Source of the DNA: Endotrypanum monterogeii
Taxonomy: Eukaryota; Euglenozoa; Kinetoplastea; Trypanosomatida; Trypanosomatidae
DNA length: 64,000 nucleotides
Assembly (NCBI GenBank): GCA_000333855.2
Contig: CM007340.1
Location: forward strand, 333,396 to 397,395
Direction of reading: 5' to 3'
The notes under the pieces were generated by a model. That model was given only the letters and a program-made list of their open reading frames with translations, did not search any database and was not told where the DNA came from. This document shows positions 20,701-34,100 of the stretch, piece by piece (the stretch's first letter is position 1; every line of letters begins with the position of its first letter). The position numbers were made by a program, and so were the translations under genes.

Positions 20701-23403
20701 TCGCACCCGCTGCAAGTACTCGGCATGGCCCATCGCGTTGGTGTGTAGATGTGAAGTCAGTGAGTACATCGATGACCATCATCCCTTACGATGCGTCACG
20801 CTATCAATAATTCGCGGCATCACACACTCCTCCTTCCCCTCCCCCCACCCACCCACACACCCACACACACACACACACACACACACTACGTTTTGTTTTC
20901 TTTTATTTTAATTATCTCTATATATATATATATATATATATATACTTTTCTAGGATCTCATTTGTTTATTCGACCCTGAACAGCAAACCTTTCTGCATAT
21001 GAACAAACACACTTTTATGGACGGGGGAGAGAATGAGCCTTCGTGCGGGTGCCTCCCGCCATAGGGTGCTACCGCAACAGCTATTTCTTCGTTTCCCCGA
21101 CTCCCCCACATCCGCTCCGCTTCATCCTTACCTAAATATTTCCTCATCCAACTCGTTCCCTATTCTTCTTCTTACCATCATAACCCCTGCGCAAAAAAAA
21201 AAAAAAATCTGCATCAATTAATTGTGCGCCATCACAGCGATCACTTTCACCAGCGACGACGGCTCGTATAACGAGATAGGGAGGAAGGGACCTATACATA
21301 ACTACAGCAGAGCAGACCCATCTACCCCACCCGCCGCCCCCACACTACCACCACCACCACCACCACCACTTGCTGAGGATCGAATATACACGTGACCGCA
21401 CTTGGCGAGGTTGAGATTCTTTCTGAAACAGTCCAAACACTCACACCTGGATAGACCAGCGCGGCTTCCATCTCATCGTTCTCCAGCACCGCGGTGTCCC
21501 CCGACCCTCCACCCGTTCTGTGCGTCCTCCTCCCTCATCCTTTTTGTTTATACATCCTCCAACACGGGGAGAGGAGGTGTATGAAGAGTGCTAGCGTTTG
21601 TTGATACCCCCTCCCCAGCTCCCAAAAAGAAAAAAAAAGTTTCTGCCGTGTGGAAGGTGGACGCCACCGACAGAAAGCAGAACAAAAGTGTGGAACCCCT
21701 GCGTACGAGTAAGCCTCTCCGGCGTTGTTATTGCTATCATTTTCACGTTCATTCACACTTCAGGGCGTCTGAAGCGCAACAGTCTTCCTCCATACATCGC
21801 CACCACTACTTCCCCACTATTCGCTCGGTGGAGCACTGCGTCTCTCTCGTGTACACACACACACACACACACACACCTGCTGATCTGAACAGACTTCTTT
21901 CCTCTCTACATTGAACTACACGCAAAAAAAAACTCGATTTTCTCTGTTTTTGTTCCCCTCCCCCCCCCCCCGTCACTATCATCACCACTACCTCTCCCTT
22001 TTTATTTTTGTGATTGTGTGTCGGTGTGCTGTTTGTTTGCTTGTCGGCTCTCCCCTTCCTCCAAATAGCGTGTGTTGTATAAAGACGTTTCCGCCCTCAT
22101 CACCACCGAAACATTTTTTTTTTTTGGAAATCTTCTTCCCGTTCCACGGTTTTTTTCTCACCCACTTGCGCGAGGGCCAATCATACGCCAAACGCACACG
22201 TGTTACCCACACAGCACAGTGGATAGATTCTCGTTGTTGTTGCTGTCGCTCGTAGGCTTGTCTAGCTACATAGAAGCGTGAGGGAAATACAGCCACTCTC
22301 TCCCTGTTCTTTCTTTTCTCCTCCACCGAGACCCAAACTCCAAAGCATATCAGCTCACACAGCTATTCCGCGTGCCTACGACCAATACAAGGGGTCCGTT
22401 TTTTTTTTTTTTTTTGTGTGTGTGTGTGTTTTGCTGCTCTGCTGGACGAACGGGGAGGGAGGGAGGCAGGAAGAGAGGGAGAGAGAGCTGTATATCCACT
22501 CTGTAGTATGGCATGATTACAGTTCATCCCTATCTTACGAAAAAGGAAAAAAAACATTTCACACACACACACACACACAGAGAAATATAAATATATATAT
22601 ATTTATATATTTACACACCTACTCACACATATACACAGACACAAACAGACGTTGTCCCTGTGATACAAAGATACATATATGTACGTGTGCGTGGTTTTTT
22701 TTTAATTCCGCTCTTCTTCGTGCTACTTTCTTTCTTTGATCTCCGGCCTTCTGCTGCTACTCTGTACATATCGTCTCGATCTTCCTACACACCCTTCATT
22801 TTTCTCCTTGCCCAGTGGGCTAGTGAGTGAGTGTTGGTCGTGTGCTTTTTTTTTTTCCTATTCCCCATCTGCCCATCTTCTTTTTATTATTGTTGTCGCT
22901 GTTGTTTGACTCCACATATTTCATTCTTTCTGATTTGGTGAGTTGTCAAAGCATTGCCGTTTGATGTGTTTTTTTTTTTATTTATGGAGAGGGAGCTCGT
23001 CTTCAGTCCCCCCCCCCCTTCTATCTTTCTATCCGCCCCCCCCCTCCCCACTCTGCATCTCACGCCCCCTTTTCCGTTTTATATCGTGACACATCTATCT
23101 AACTGTATATATCTATGTTTAGTGCCTTTATCCGTTCTGTATACGTTTTTTTTTAGACGAGTAGGCATGCTTTGAGCACACTGGCCCCCACACACACCCA
23201 CCTTTCAAGTGCACACGCAAACACACGCATATATAGAATACATCGTACTATCCATCTTTTTTTTAATTGTGTGTGTGTGTGTGTGTGTGTAGTTCATCTC
23301 TTGGCCAAGTCTCTACCTGCCCATTCACTCGAGGAATCATTTATAGCCCACGCGAACGTGCGTGTATGTGTCTGTGTGTGTGCGCGCGCGCACAAAAAAA
23401 AAA

Positions 23404-23831
23404 NNNNNNNNNNNNNNNNNNNNNNNNNNNNNNNNNNNNNNNNNNNNNNNNNNNNNNNNNNNNNNNNNNNNNNNNNNNNNNNNNNNNNNNNNNNNNNNNN
23501 NNNNNNNNNNNNNNNNNNNNNNNNNNNNNNNNNNNNNNNNNNNNNNNNNNNNNNNNNNNNNNNNNNNNNNNNNNNNNNNNNNNNNNNNNNNNNNNNNNNN
23601 NNNNNNNNNNNNNNNNNNNNNNNNNNNNNNNNNNNNNNNNNNNNNNNNNNNNNNNNNNNNNNNNNNNNNNNNNNNNNNNNNNNNNNNNNNNNNNNNNNNN
23701 NNNNNNNNNNNNNNNNNNNNNNNNNNNNNNNNNNNNNNNNNNNNNNNNNNNNNNNNNNNNNNNNNNNNNNNNNNNNNNNNNNNNNNNNNNNNNNNNNNNN
23801 NNNNNNNNNNNNNNNNNNNNNNNNNNNNNNN
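23404..23831. other. Assembly gap (428 N)
   Basis: Unresolved bases sit between an A run preceded by a (GT)/(GC) run and a long (TA)n run. The true sequence and length are unknown. Any open frame drawn across it is meaningless. Confidence 0.99.
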
Positions 23832-23840
23832 ATTATATAT

Positions 23841-23888
<48 letters not shown>

Positions 23889-24327
23889 ATCATAATAATA
23901 ATACTGATACGGAAACCACGGGAGAGAGAGAAACCGAGATACCGATCCTCTGTATACAATCGAAGGAAACGTGCATTCTCTGCCCACAGAGACGATAAAC
24001 TTTGGCACCCCGAAGCACATCGAATATTATTGCTCCCTTTCCCGAGAGTTCTTTTTTTTTTCCCCCTCCGACAGTGTATCTCTTATATATTTAATACTTT
24101 ATTTATTTATATATATATATATATTTATATATAAATATATCCTCGCATCTTTTGAAACGAGGAAGACATCAAACTGAAGCAGAAGGGCAAAAAAAAAGTC
24201 AATATTTTCGGTTGTTGTTATTTTTCTGTGTCTGTAGGGAGGAGGGTGAGAAGGATATTATCACAGGGTTTCTCCATCCCCCGACTTCTTTTTTATCTTC
24301 CGTTGTTTCGGCGCGCACGTTGGGGAT

Positions 24328-24329
24328 AG
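24328..24329 (+). promoter_or_regulatory. Predicted trans-splice acceptor AG for the 3552-residue kinase
   Basis: This is the first AG after the pyrimidine tract at about 24270-24301. It leaves a 13-nt leader before ATG 24343, which supports that start. Prediction is from context only. Confidence 0.5.
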
Positions 24330-24342
24330 CTCACAAAACGAC

Positions 24343-27300
24343 ATGGACGATCTTTCCCCGAAACTGGGCCCCCCGTCACCGTCGCCGTCGCCAGTTGGCA
24401 TTGCGTCCGGCCCTTCAGGGATGATGTTGTCGTCCCCAACAACGGGGCACACAGTTATGAGCAGCCACTGTAAACCCAGTCAGAAAAGTGACACCCAGGT
24501 GCCGGCGAACTCAAGTGCAACACACGCGGCGAGGGCGGCAACATCCGTTGCCGCTGTATCACGGGCTCCGGCAGCATCATGTACCCCGCCGTGTCTGACC
24601 GAGGGTTTACCAAACGCCCTGGTAACCACGTTCTCACAGCCCAGTGGCGTGGCGACGACCCCCTCCGCAGCTCCTGGCAGATTGACCCCCGAAAGACAGA
24701 CCGCGCCTGCCGCCAACGTCTCCCTGACTTTACCCGAGTCAGATTCGGTCCTGACGCTTAGCGGTGTTGCACCGCTCAGTAGGTCGATCGCGGGGGCCGA
24801 GCTAAGCGGGGCACCGGTGACGGGGACACTTCTGGAGAAGCTGTCTGGGCAGTCAGTGGACGACGCTGCTGGGTCGACACTGTCGCTTATCTGCCTTGAC
24901 CCCGTCGCCCCTTACCTTGAGGCTTATCTTTGGCCGAATGCACGCCCCACACTGGCGATGTCTATCAGCGGCAACAACAACTGTAGTGCCGACAGTGCTG
25001 CACTGGGCGTTACGTTGAAGTCGCCACTCTCCACGCTCCTTTCACTTCGTAGCGTGGGGTCGAATACACCGCTGCAGATGAGCTATGAAACATCTCGCTC
25101 AGCCGTGACCACCGGGGATCCACGTTTATGTTCTGCAAGCGTTTCGGAGTCTTTGTCACAACACGTCCCTGCAGATGTCATCGCGCGGCTTAACCCACTA
25201 CTGCTCTACATGGCGCAAGCGCTGCTTAGCTCTTCGCTCGAGGAGGCGATGTGTCCTGTGTTCGTAGTGGGGGGTGCGAAGGAGCAGCTCGTTGAGGCTG
25301 GGGAGATCAATGCGACCCCAGGGGGGAGCTCCTCGCTACACAAGCAAATGAATACCCCTGTGACAGGCACCACAACGGACGCTGCTGACATCGTGGCACA
25401 CAGGGAAACCTTCTCCTCGTCGGCGGGAAGGCTGTCCAAATCCGCGCCAGCGTCGCTGACATCGATTCAGGATGCCGAACCTCCTCAGCCTTCGGTCGAG
25501 GAAGCTACCTCCCTCAGCTTGGAAGACAACAAGCCGACCGAGGGCACCTGTAGTACACACCACCACCGCCGCCGCTGCTGCTGCTCTGTTGGGCTGGAAG
25601 CACAAAAGGATACAAAGAGTGTATCTATCGAAGATCCAAGCGACAGCAAGGCGAGCGGGACGGAGGCGTCTAACACTGTGATGCCGATAGCCAAGACACT
25701 TAGCAATGAATCAACGTCTTCGCATAGCAAACTCTCTAACGTCACCTCAAGAGCGGGAGACCCCACCGTTTCCAGGATAAGAGACAGCCCCTGTGTCCCT
25801 CTGTACACAGCACCGGAGAAACAGTGCCCCAAGCTTGAGGTGAGATGTCCTCCGCCGTGCACATGGCCGATTGTGTACGCCAATGACGCTGCCGTAAGCA
25901 TGATAGGGTGTCGCGGGGTGGAGGAGGTGACGGCAGCGTCATTGGACGACATATTCTCCTACTTTGTGCTGACCATTCCTTCGACATCATACAGCAGCAG
26001 CACCCCGCCTCTCGCGCGCCTGCCCGTCGCGACCTCATCCCCATCGCAGCTAACAGGTGATAGAGCCCACGAGGTGTCGACCAATGACAATGGTGATGGG
26101 CAGCAGCAGTCGCCGCCACGCAACACAGTGCGGCAGCCGGAGTGGCGCAAAGCGCAAAACCCAGAAGAGCTCTTCACGGTGCCCCACAACTACGTCATCC
26201 TCCACTGCAAGCACACCTCCGCCTACTACGCAGCTCTTGTGGTGACATCACACCAGCCCGATAGGTCGCAGCGAACTGCTGAAGAAGGCGATAAGGCGCT
26301 TCCGACCCTCCCCCCCACCGCTACGTCCAACACAGCCCCCGCCGCCGCAGCAGCAGCAGCTGCTACCTTGATGGCCGACACTAGCACATCACTAGAGAAT
26401 TCCCACTCGGCGGCTTCGCACCAGCCGCTGCGTTCCATCCCTCACCTCTCTCAGTACCACCCACCACTCCACAAGAAGGCATTGCACGCCTGCAAGGATG
26501 ATCCACCGCAGAGGCGGACGATCAGCGAGGGTGCCAACGCAGTAGAGCAGTGGAAGCAGCGAACCTCGACGGCAGCAGTCGCAACGAACTTCTCTCATCT
26601 CGGATCGGAGGTAATCGATGCAGCGTCATCGCCGCATATACAGCAGCAGCAGCAGCAATGTCAGACCTGGTGCGCTGAGATTTACATCCTTCAACGACTA
26701 CAGAGCAGCATTACACCTTCGGTTGCCGCACCGCTAGCAACTGTGCGCACACCGACTGTGGAACTCTCTCAAAAAAGGGCACAACCCGGTGGCGCTGGGT
26801 CAGAGGCACTGCAGCCACGCTTTCGGGCGATGTCTTCCCCCATCTGTCAACTCGCAGCTCTGCGAGCACAATCCACGGGGGGGAGATCGCACCCTCGCTG
26901 CTCTCATTCGTCACCGCCGCTCATGCATCGTCAACCATGCCTACCTGCGTCTCCTTATGGGACCGCATCCGCCCCCGAAAGAACGGGTGGAGCGGATACT
27001 CTCGATAATGAAGCGCTAGACACGCCATGGGTACACCTCACGGACCGCCATCATTCTCTCTCTCTTTATCCACTGCAGCAGAAACCGCGCCAGCCTCAGA
27101 ACCACAGAGCGACGGCGTTGGAGGACGACGCGACTGACAGCTCTCACGATCCTTCCGGAGGAGATAACGTGCCCAACTGGTCTGCGTCACGCACGTGTGC
27201 ATGTCCGGATACCCCCGCGATAGAAAAGCAAAACTCTCCTGGCGCCCCTGCTACACAACTGGGCCACAGAGGAGGCGCCCCAGTCGATCGGAATGCTTCG

Positions 27301-28101
27301 CTGCACATCAGCCAAAACAGCCGCGGCGATCTTAACTACCCACCCTTCCAGGTGAGCCTCGCGCAGCCAACCGGCGCTACATCAGACCGCCTGTATGGTG
27401 CCCACGAGCTCGCCAACGTTCAGCTTTCTGCCGCAGCCGCCACAGCAGCAGCCGCAGCGCGTGAACTGCTGCTTCTACCATCGTATCAATCGGGGGAAGA
27501 CCAGCACAGGAATAGGCCGACGCAGTCGAAGAAGGTGGTGCCGTATGCTCATGAACTGACCCAAAAGGTTGTTGACCACGCGAAAGGCCACTCTCAGCAC
27601 ACGAATTCGAGTGGCCGCGATAACGACGATGACTGTGGTAGAGCGCGTACAGCCACGCGGCTCAGGAATGACTCCATGTCCAAAACGTATTCGGGAACAC
27701 TACCCCTGCAGCTACCCTCGAGGACATCTCTCTGCAAATACAGTCCTCGCTCCGCACAGCCGTTGGCAACAAGCACAGCAATCACCCTCCTGAGTGGTAC
27801 ACGGTCACGAATGTTTTCTCCTCTCGATCAACCAGTGAATGAAGCGCTGCAGGATAAGCGCAAGGCCAACACCCACCACTCTGTGGCATTCGCTGAAGGC
27901 CCTTCGTCCTCTGCGTGGGCCCGTGGGGACTCGCAGAGGCTCACGCCCTCGTCTGTGAGTCCGCTCAACTCGCGCACCTCCCTCACACATCGCTCCGCTC
28001 ACAGCGGCGGTCGTGTGAGCCTCGGGGGCAGCGACAGCCCCTCAGGATTGGGGGAGTACAGCTCATCCCGGCATGTCTTCCCTGGTCTCATGACAGGTGC
28101 C

Positions 28102-28133
<32 letters not shown>

Positions 28134-31100
28134 AGAAAGCTGGGTGATTCCTATGGAAACCAGTGTTGCGCAGCCAATCAGCAGTATTTCGGGCCCTTCG
28201 CGTCAACGGGGCAACGAGATAGACCAGATCGAAATACATAAACTGACAGACCGTGTGCGTTCCCAACGTGGCATCGTGGCGATCCTTGCGTCACCACGTC
28301 TACCACAAATCATCATGTTCAACACGATAGCCTTCATGATGATCGTTCAGCGTGTCCTTCGTTTCCAGTGTGCCAACGGTGCGAAACAGGTGGCGTGTGT
28401 ACTGAACGTGTGTAAGAAAACTCAGCTGGTCATCGACATGATCCCTGTGGGGGTACTTATGAGGTCCAGCGGTCGCACGACGCGCACCGGAACAGAAACA
28501 GATAGCCGCAGCACCCACAGCGTCAGCCCGGTCAGCCACAGTCTGAGCACCAGTTGGAGGGCGAATTATCTGAGTGCCGAGTGTGGCGAGGCGAGCTGCA
28601 CTATCACCGAGGCTGCTGCCAAAGGCACCAAACCCAGCACAGCACCCTCGAGCCACAGACATGGGCAACAAACCTCGTCCATCGTGATGAACGCATCGCC
28701 TTCATCGGTGCACGGCACCCCGAAGCAGCAGGCGTTCCAGTTGACGCTGTTGGACCTTCTTGGTGCAAAGCTGGAGGAGCTCAACCACCTGTATGGCAAC
28801 GAGGAGTCGGAGCAAGTCTTCACCCACTCCGTCTCCAAACGCGACGGCCACGTCGACGATAACCGACCAAGTCCTAGGAGCGCCAGCAGTGGCTCGTTTT
28901 CGAGCTGTAATAGTCACGTGGCTCCACCAACCGTGACGGAGCCCACTACCGCCGTGTCCTCGGTTTGTGGAGAAGGCGAGGAGACGACGTCGGCACCTCG
29001 TGGTCTATTGAGACACGAATTTGCTGATGCCGCCCCGCCGCTGTCGCCAAAGAGCGGTAGCAAAAAGATCCATACAAAGGCATCCGTGTGCGGTTCACAG
29101 CCATACGACAACATCATGACACACTTAAGTTTTGAGGCCTGCAATTCTTACCCACAGCCGCAGACGACACCCAAACGGCACTCGTGCCCCGCCCTCCCGG
29201 CTGCCCACGCGCAACAAAAAGAAATCACCTCAGATGCGGTGTGCAAAGAAGGCGATCGCGACCGCAAGAAGCGTCGCAGCGCGAGCTGCACGTTGGGCAC
29301 CCACAGCGGTGCCGCGTGGGAGGCATTTCTCATGACACGGACAACGATGGCATCTGAAACGGCGGCCACATTAGAGGCGAAGGCAATTCGATCGAGGCAA
29401 CGTGGAGGGACCAGTGCATGTGGGGATGTAGGACTGCCACTCGCAGCTGGCCATCCAGTAGGTTCCTCCCTTCCTCTGCGGTCTACCAACATGACGGTGG
29501 CAACGTCCAGCAGCGTAACGAGTGCCGGACGAGACAAGGGAAGGGAGATTCGTCCCACGCGCAGCGCATTACCGACGAGCCACGCACCAGACTCGTCGAT
29601 CTCAGAGGCACGGGACGTTGGAAAGGGTCAAACGCCGCCGCAGCAGCAGCAGAACCATCGACGGATGTACGAAGAAAGCGCCGATGAGCTCTGGCGACGG
29701 CGCATGCATATGGGGGCATCTGAAGGCAGGGATATGATCGAGGCAGTCAACGCGTACCGGCCCAAGTCGCTGCGTAGCTACTGCTGCAGCAGTGAAAACC
29801 AGCCCCAGAAGCCCCGTCGCCACCATTCACGCAGTATTCCCAGGTCTCACTATCTTTCAGAAGAGATGCAGGAAGCCCTGGCCATGTGCGAGGGTGCCAC
29901 TCACATCCGCGCCGACACGTATGAGGCGCAGGTCTGCATCCCCTTCACCACCCCGGATCGGCTGGAGTTATTTAGTCAACTGGGTAATGTGCAGCTCTCC
30001 AAGCATCGCGGGGTATCCGTCTTGGGGGTTAATCTCGTGAACTTGGCCACTGAAGAGGCCGCCGCGAGAGCGTCTCAGCCGTCGCCGCAGATCATACCTC
30101 TTCGCTACGATACTGCAGCATATTCTTACCTCCAGCACGCACACAGCAAGGATGCTGTCTCTCAGCCCTCGACTTCGCCAACAACGGCATCCAAATCATC
30201 GACACAGAGGGCGGCCACAGGGGCCAGCGTCAACCCAGATGAATGCACAACGAAGCCGACGGCGGGAAACACAGCAGCGGAGGCAGAGACAGTAGTCGCG
30301 GAGGTGGAAGCAGCAGCAGTGGCGAGTTCGATGATGTCGCAAGTGCGTCCACCCTCTCTCGTGACTCCCTCCAGCACTACCTTTCTGGAGACTTCGTCGT
30401 CAGAGTCGATGAACAACAGCGGGCCACTAGACAAAGGTCCGAGAAACGCCACCCCAGATGGCACACCCTTCCCCGATCCGGCGAACAGCAGCTCTAGTTT
30501 CAACGCGCCGGGCTGCGCTAGGTCTGCTACTGGTGTGAAACACAAGAAGAGGATGTCGTCCTTCGATACTCCCTTGGGCGACGAGCGCTCTCCGCTGAAT
30601 GTGGGCACCACACGCCTGCAGACGTCGCAGCTGCGTGCTGTGAATGCTATGAACTTCGCCACAGAGCACGCCAGCGAGTCTTCCTCACTGGCGGGTGATC
30701 TGAGTGTGGCCAGCATGGAGGAGGCTCCAAATGTCGATGAGGTTGCTGACACGCGGCGTCAGACCAGTTGGCAAACAGCATCAGGAGAAACAAGTTACTT
30801 GAAGCATCACGCAGGCGCCTCTGAGTTGCTGGTGGGCCCCTCGCCGACAACTGGCACCCGTCACAGTGGCTACAAAGGGTTGTCGATGTTGTCGATGGCG
30901 GCCGCCGAAATTGGTGACGACGAACCCCTCTCGAATAATTTGCTGCTGGTCACCCACCCAGATCGCGCAAAATATACAGAAGACGGCAGGGAGCGGCTGT
31001 CTGCCAGCGTCGGGCATCGTGAAGGGAGGCCTGGCGAAGGTGACCCACTCCAGGCGGCTGCCGCGGCGTCTACGAGCAGCCTCAGTGCCAGCGTCGCGAG

Positions 31101-34100
31101 TCTGAAGAGGAGGGCGACAGGGTTGCAACTCCCCGCAGTGCTGCTGGAGGACACTACGGTAACCGCAGAAGGGAAGCGCAGAGGGGCTAAAAAAAGTGAA
31201 AAGGATTGCACCACAGCACCCGCCCGCACAAGCTCGTTGCTCGCATCGGCGAAGACAGTGTCACGACTCCCGCTGTGCAGCACCGATGTCGCCCCTGAAT
31301 GCGAAATGAGCAGTATGCCAATCACCGCAGCGACCGCTTCTACGGGTGCTGCGTCTTCCCTTCACCAGCACCACCCGCCGCAGAGCGTCCTGCACCCCGA
31401 TGCCGATCAAGACGTTGCTGGTCATTCAGTGCAGACGGCGGTGCCGCGGTCGCCAACCGCCTCCCTCCAAGAGCTGCGGCAGACACCCCTCCACGTAGAG
31501 CTTCCATCAGGGGAAAGCTGGGATGCGGGATCGCAGTCGGCGCTTGTGACCCCCAGCAGCAATATTCTCAGTGCCTCATGTACCGTCGGGGGGTCGGGTG
31601 CGTCCATCACAGCGAAAGGGTGGACGGAAAGGGCTGCGCGCAGCAGCCTCAGCGGTACCCCATTCACGCAACAGGGACCGCTCGTGCCGTACCCAGCCTG
31701 CCTTCCACACCCTATTCTCTCCGATACGACACCCTTGGGCTGTGGGAGCATAACCCAGACAGAGTTAAAGACACAAAATAGCGTAGAGCAGGGGCTCGTC
31801 GGTGTCTGTACACAGCGGTCTGGCAAGACCGAGCTTCTCGGCTACATGCTCTCCACAAGTGTTGCGGCGGCCCTCAGCGGCCTCAGCACCGCACTGGAAA
31901 AGGAAGAACTCGAAGATGACCATACGAAGGAAAGAAGCAGAGATGCAAGAGAGGTCGCTTCAGCGACTACTGCAGGGCTGGTCGTGCTGCCGGTACCGCT
32001 CGCAGCAGAGCCGAGCAACGCCAAGCCCTTCCCTCAGAAGCCCTCAGAATTTGTGTCGCTCGCTGGGCAAGCCACCAAGTCCGTGGTGGCAACTGGTGCC
32101 TCCACGCACACCACATTTCTCAGCATCTCCTCGAGCATGAACATCAGTACGGTTGCAACACACTCGGCGTCGCTCCCAGTTGGCGTGGGCGCAAACATCG
32201 CGACAGCAGCTGAAAGGGGTGATGCGGTGGTGCCGCTGATGGAGAGCAAGCCGCCGAAGGCGGTCAGTACCCCGGTGGTGCACATGCAGGGCGGTAGCGC
32301 GGGCAGCCCAACCACACCGGCGGCTGCGGGTTGCGGAGCGGGGGACGATGTCTTCGGCTCGAGTGGTGGTTTCTTCAGCGCCACTCTGCATGACGAGTCC
32401 AACGACTCGTTCACCGATGGCCTTACGGATATTTTTGGCCTGACCAACCGACCCCATCAACTGGAAAATCTGCGACGGTGCGTCAAGATGCATGCACAGG
32501 GTAGTTGTGATAACGGCCCCGTGTCGTCGTGCTCAGCCCCAAGTACGGTGACAGATGCACTGCAGGGGAACACGTCGAGCCTTTCCACCGTCCATGATAG
32601 TGCGGGTGCGGTCGTCGCCGTGCGGCCGATTCCCCTGCTCACCACCTCGATCTCCTCACCTAGCCAGAGCCGTGTGGACAAAGGTTTGAGCGCCAGCGAG
32701 AGCAGTACTGTGGTGCGCGTCGCTGGTCTGAGCAACACCATCTCATCCCTTCAAAATGAAGACACTCTTTATCAAAGTATAGCCATGCGTTTCGCCGCCG
32801 AGGAAGCGTCCGAAGCAGAGGAGCGCGTCAACCTTCACGTGCTTGTCTACACCACCCGCGTGTATGCAGAGGTGGAGGAGATCCTCGGCATCTATGGGCA
32901 CTGCGCAACCTTTGTCACGAGCCCGCTGAAGATGCTGCGATACGCCCGCTCCCGACTGCAATTCTTTGACGCTGTCATCGTCGAGTGGGTAGACTCTCTC
33001 ATCACCACGGAGGTGTACGAGATGTTGGCCAAGCAAGCTATCGAGGAGACTGTCGTAGTCTTCTATATCTCTACAAAGCCCGGCTTGTGCACACCTACAG
33101 TAAGCGGTGTGGACATCATGACGGACGCGACAGTCGTCATGCATGCCGATGATCTGCTAGAGGGGCTCCTCTCACGTAGTGTCCTGGAGGAAGTGAAGCA
33201 GCTGATCCGTCGGCGCCGACTTCTGCGCTCGATGATGAGTATCCATAAAGAGCACGCGTACCAGATTGTGGGCCACATGGGCAGCGGTGCCTTTGGAGAT
33301 GTCTTTGAAGTCATGATGTATGTCTCTCGCGGTAGGCTGGCGATGAAGCGCATATTCCTGAACAGCATGAAGGTGAGGCAGCTGGAAATTATCGAGCGCG
33401 AGGTCAGCATTATGCGCGCGCTCGATCACCCAAATATTGTTTCCTTCTCACACACGAGACTAGAGGACAACGCGTACTCCATATTTATGGAGCTGTGCGA
33501 CGGGACACTGGCGGATCATCTCCTGGAGCCGTCCTTGACAGCTCGCAGAACAGGAGAACATCGACCGCAGCAGCGTCACGACGACCACCACCAGGGTGCT
33601 GTCTCGATGGCCGCGTGCTCAAGTAATGCGATGAGCATCAGCAGTCTATCGAGCAGTGGTAGCTGCACCAGCGACAGTGGATCCGACCGCAACGGCGATG
33701 TCAGCATCTCACGGCGAGTGACAACGCACACGAGTAGCGAGACCGCGAAACATAACCTCAGCACAAGTTTGTCAGCGGCAGCAAATCTTACACGACCGCA
33801 GGATGCCGTCATGATCGTGCACGACATCGCCAGTGCATTGGACTACCTACACAGCCACGGCATCGTTCACCGTGACATCAAACCTGCCAACGTACTCTTC
33901 TCCAACGGCATAGCAAAACTCGGAGACTTTGGATCTGCTGTGAGAATTGGTGAATCGAGAAAGCTGCACAACATGAAAGGAACAGTCGGCTACATGGCGC
34001 CGGAGATGGTGCTGGGCGAGACATACACCGAGTCCTGCGACATGTGGTCGTTTGGGTGCCTCATCGCGAAAATCATGGGCATTACCCTGGGGCACTTAAA

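Larger units (their letters stand above)
20701..24342 (+). other. Very long (3.6-kb) intergenic/UTR region with assembly gap
   Basis: It contains (CA)n at about 20865-20886, (TA)n at about 20919-20944, a CCA repeat at about 21348-21370, (AC)n at about 21853-21876, a T run at about 22399-22415, and GT, CA and TA runs at about 22416-22610. There is a GT run at about 23267-23290 and (TA)n on the right side of the gap at about 23832-23885 and 24109-24140. No credible gene was seen. It is the longest spacer in the window and lies before the longest gene, so it may hold long regulated UTRs. Confidence 0.7.

Noticed and set aside
23172..24134. 320-residue open frame across the large gap
   Set aside because: Most codons are N; the rest is (GT)n and (TA)n translation.
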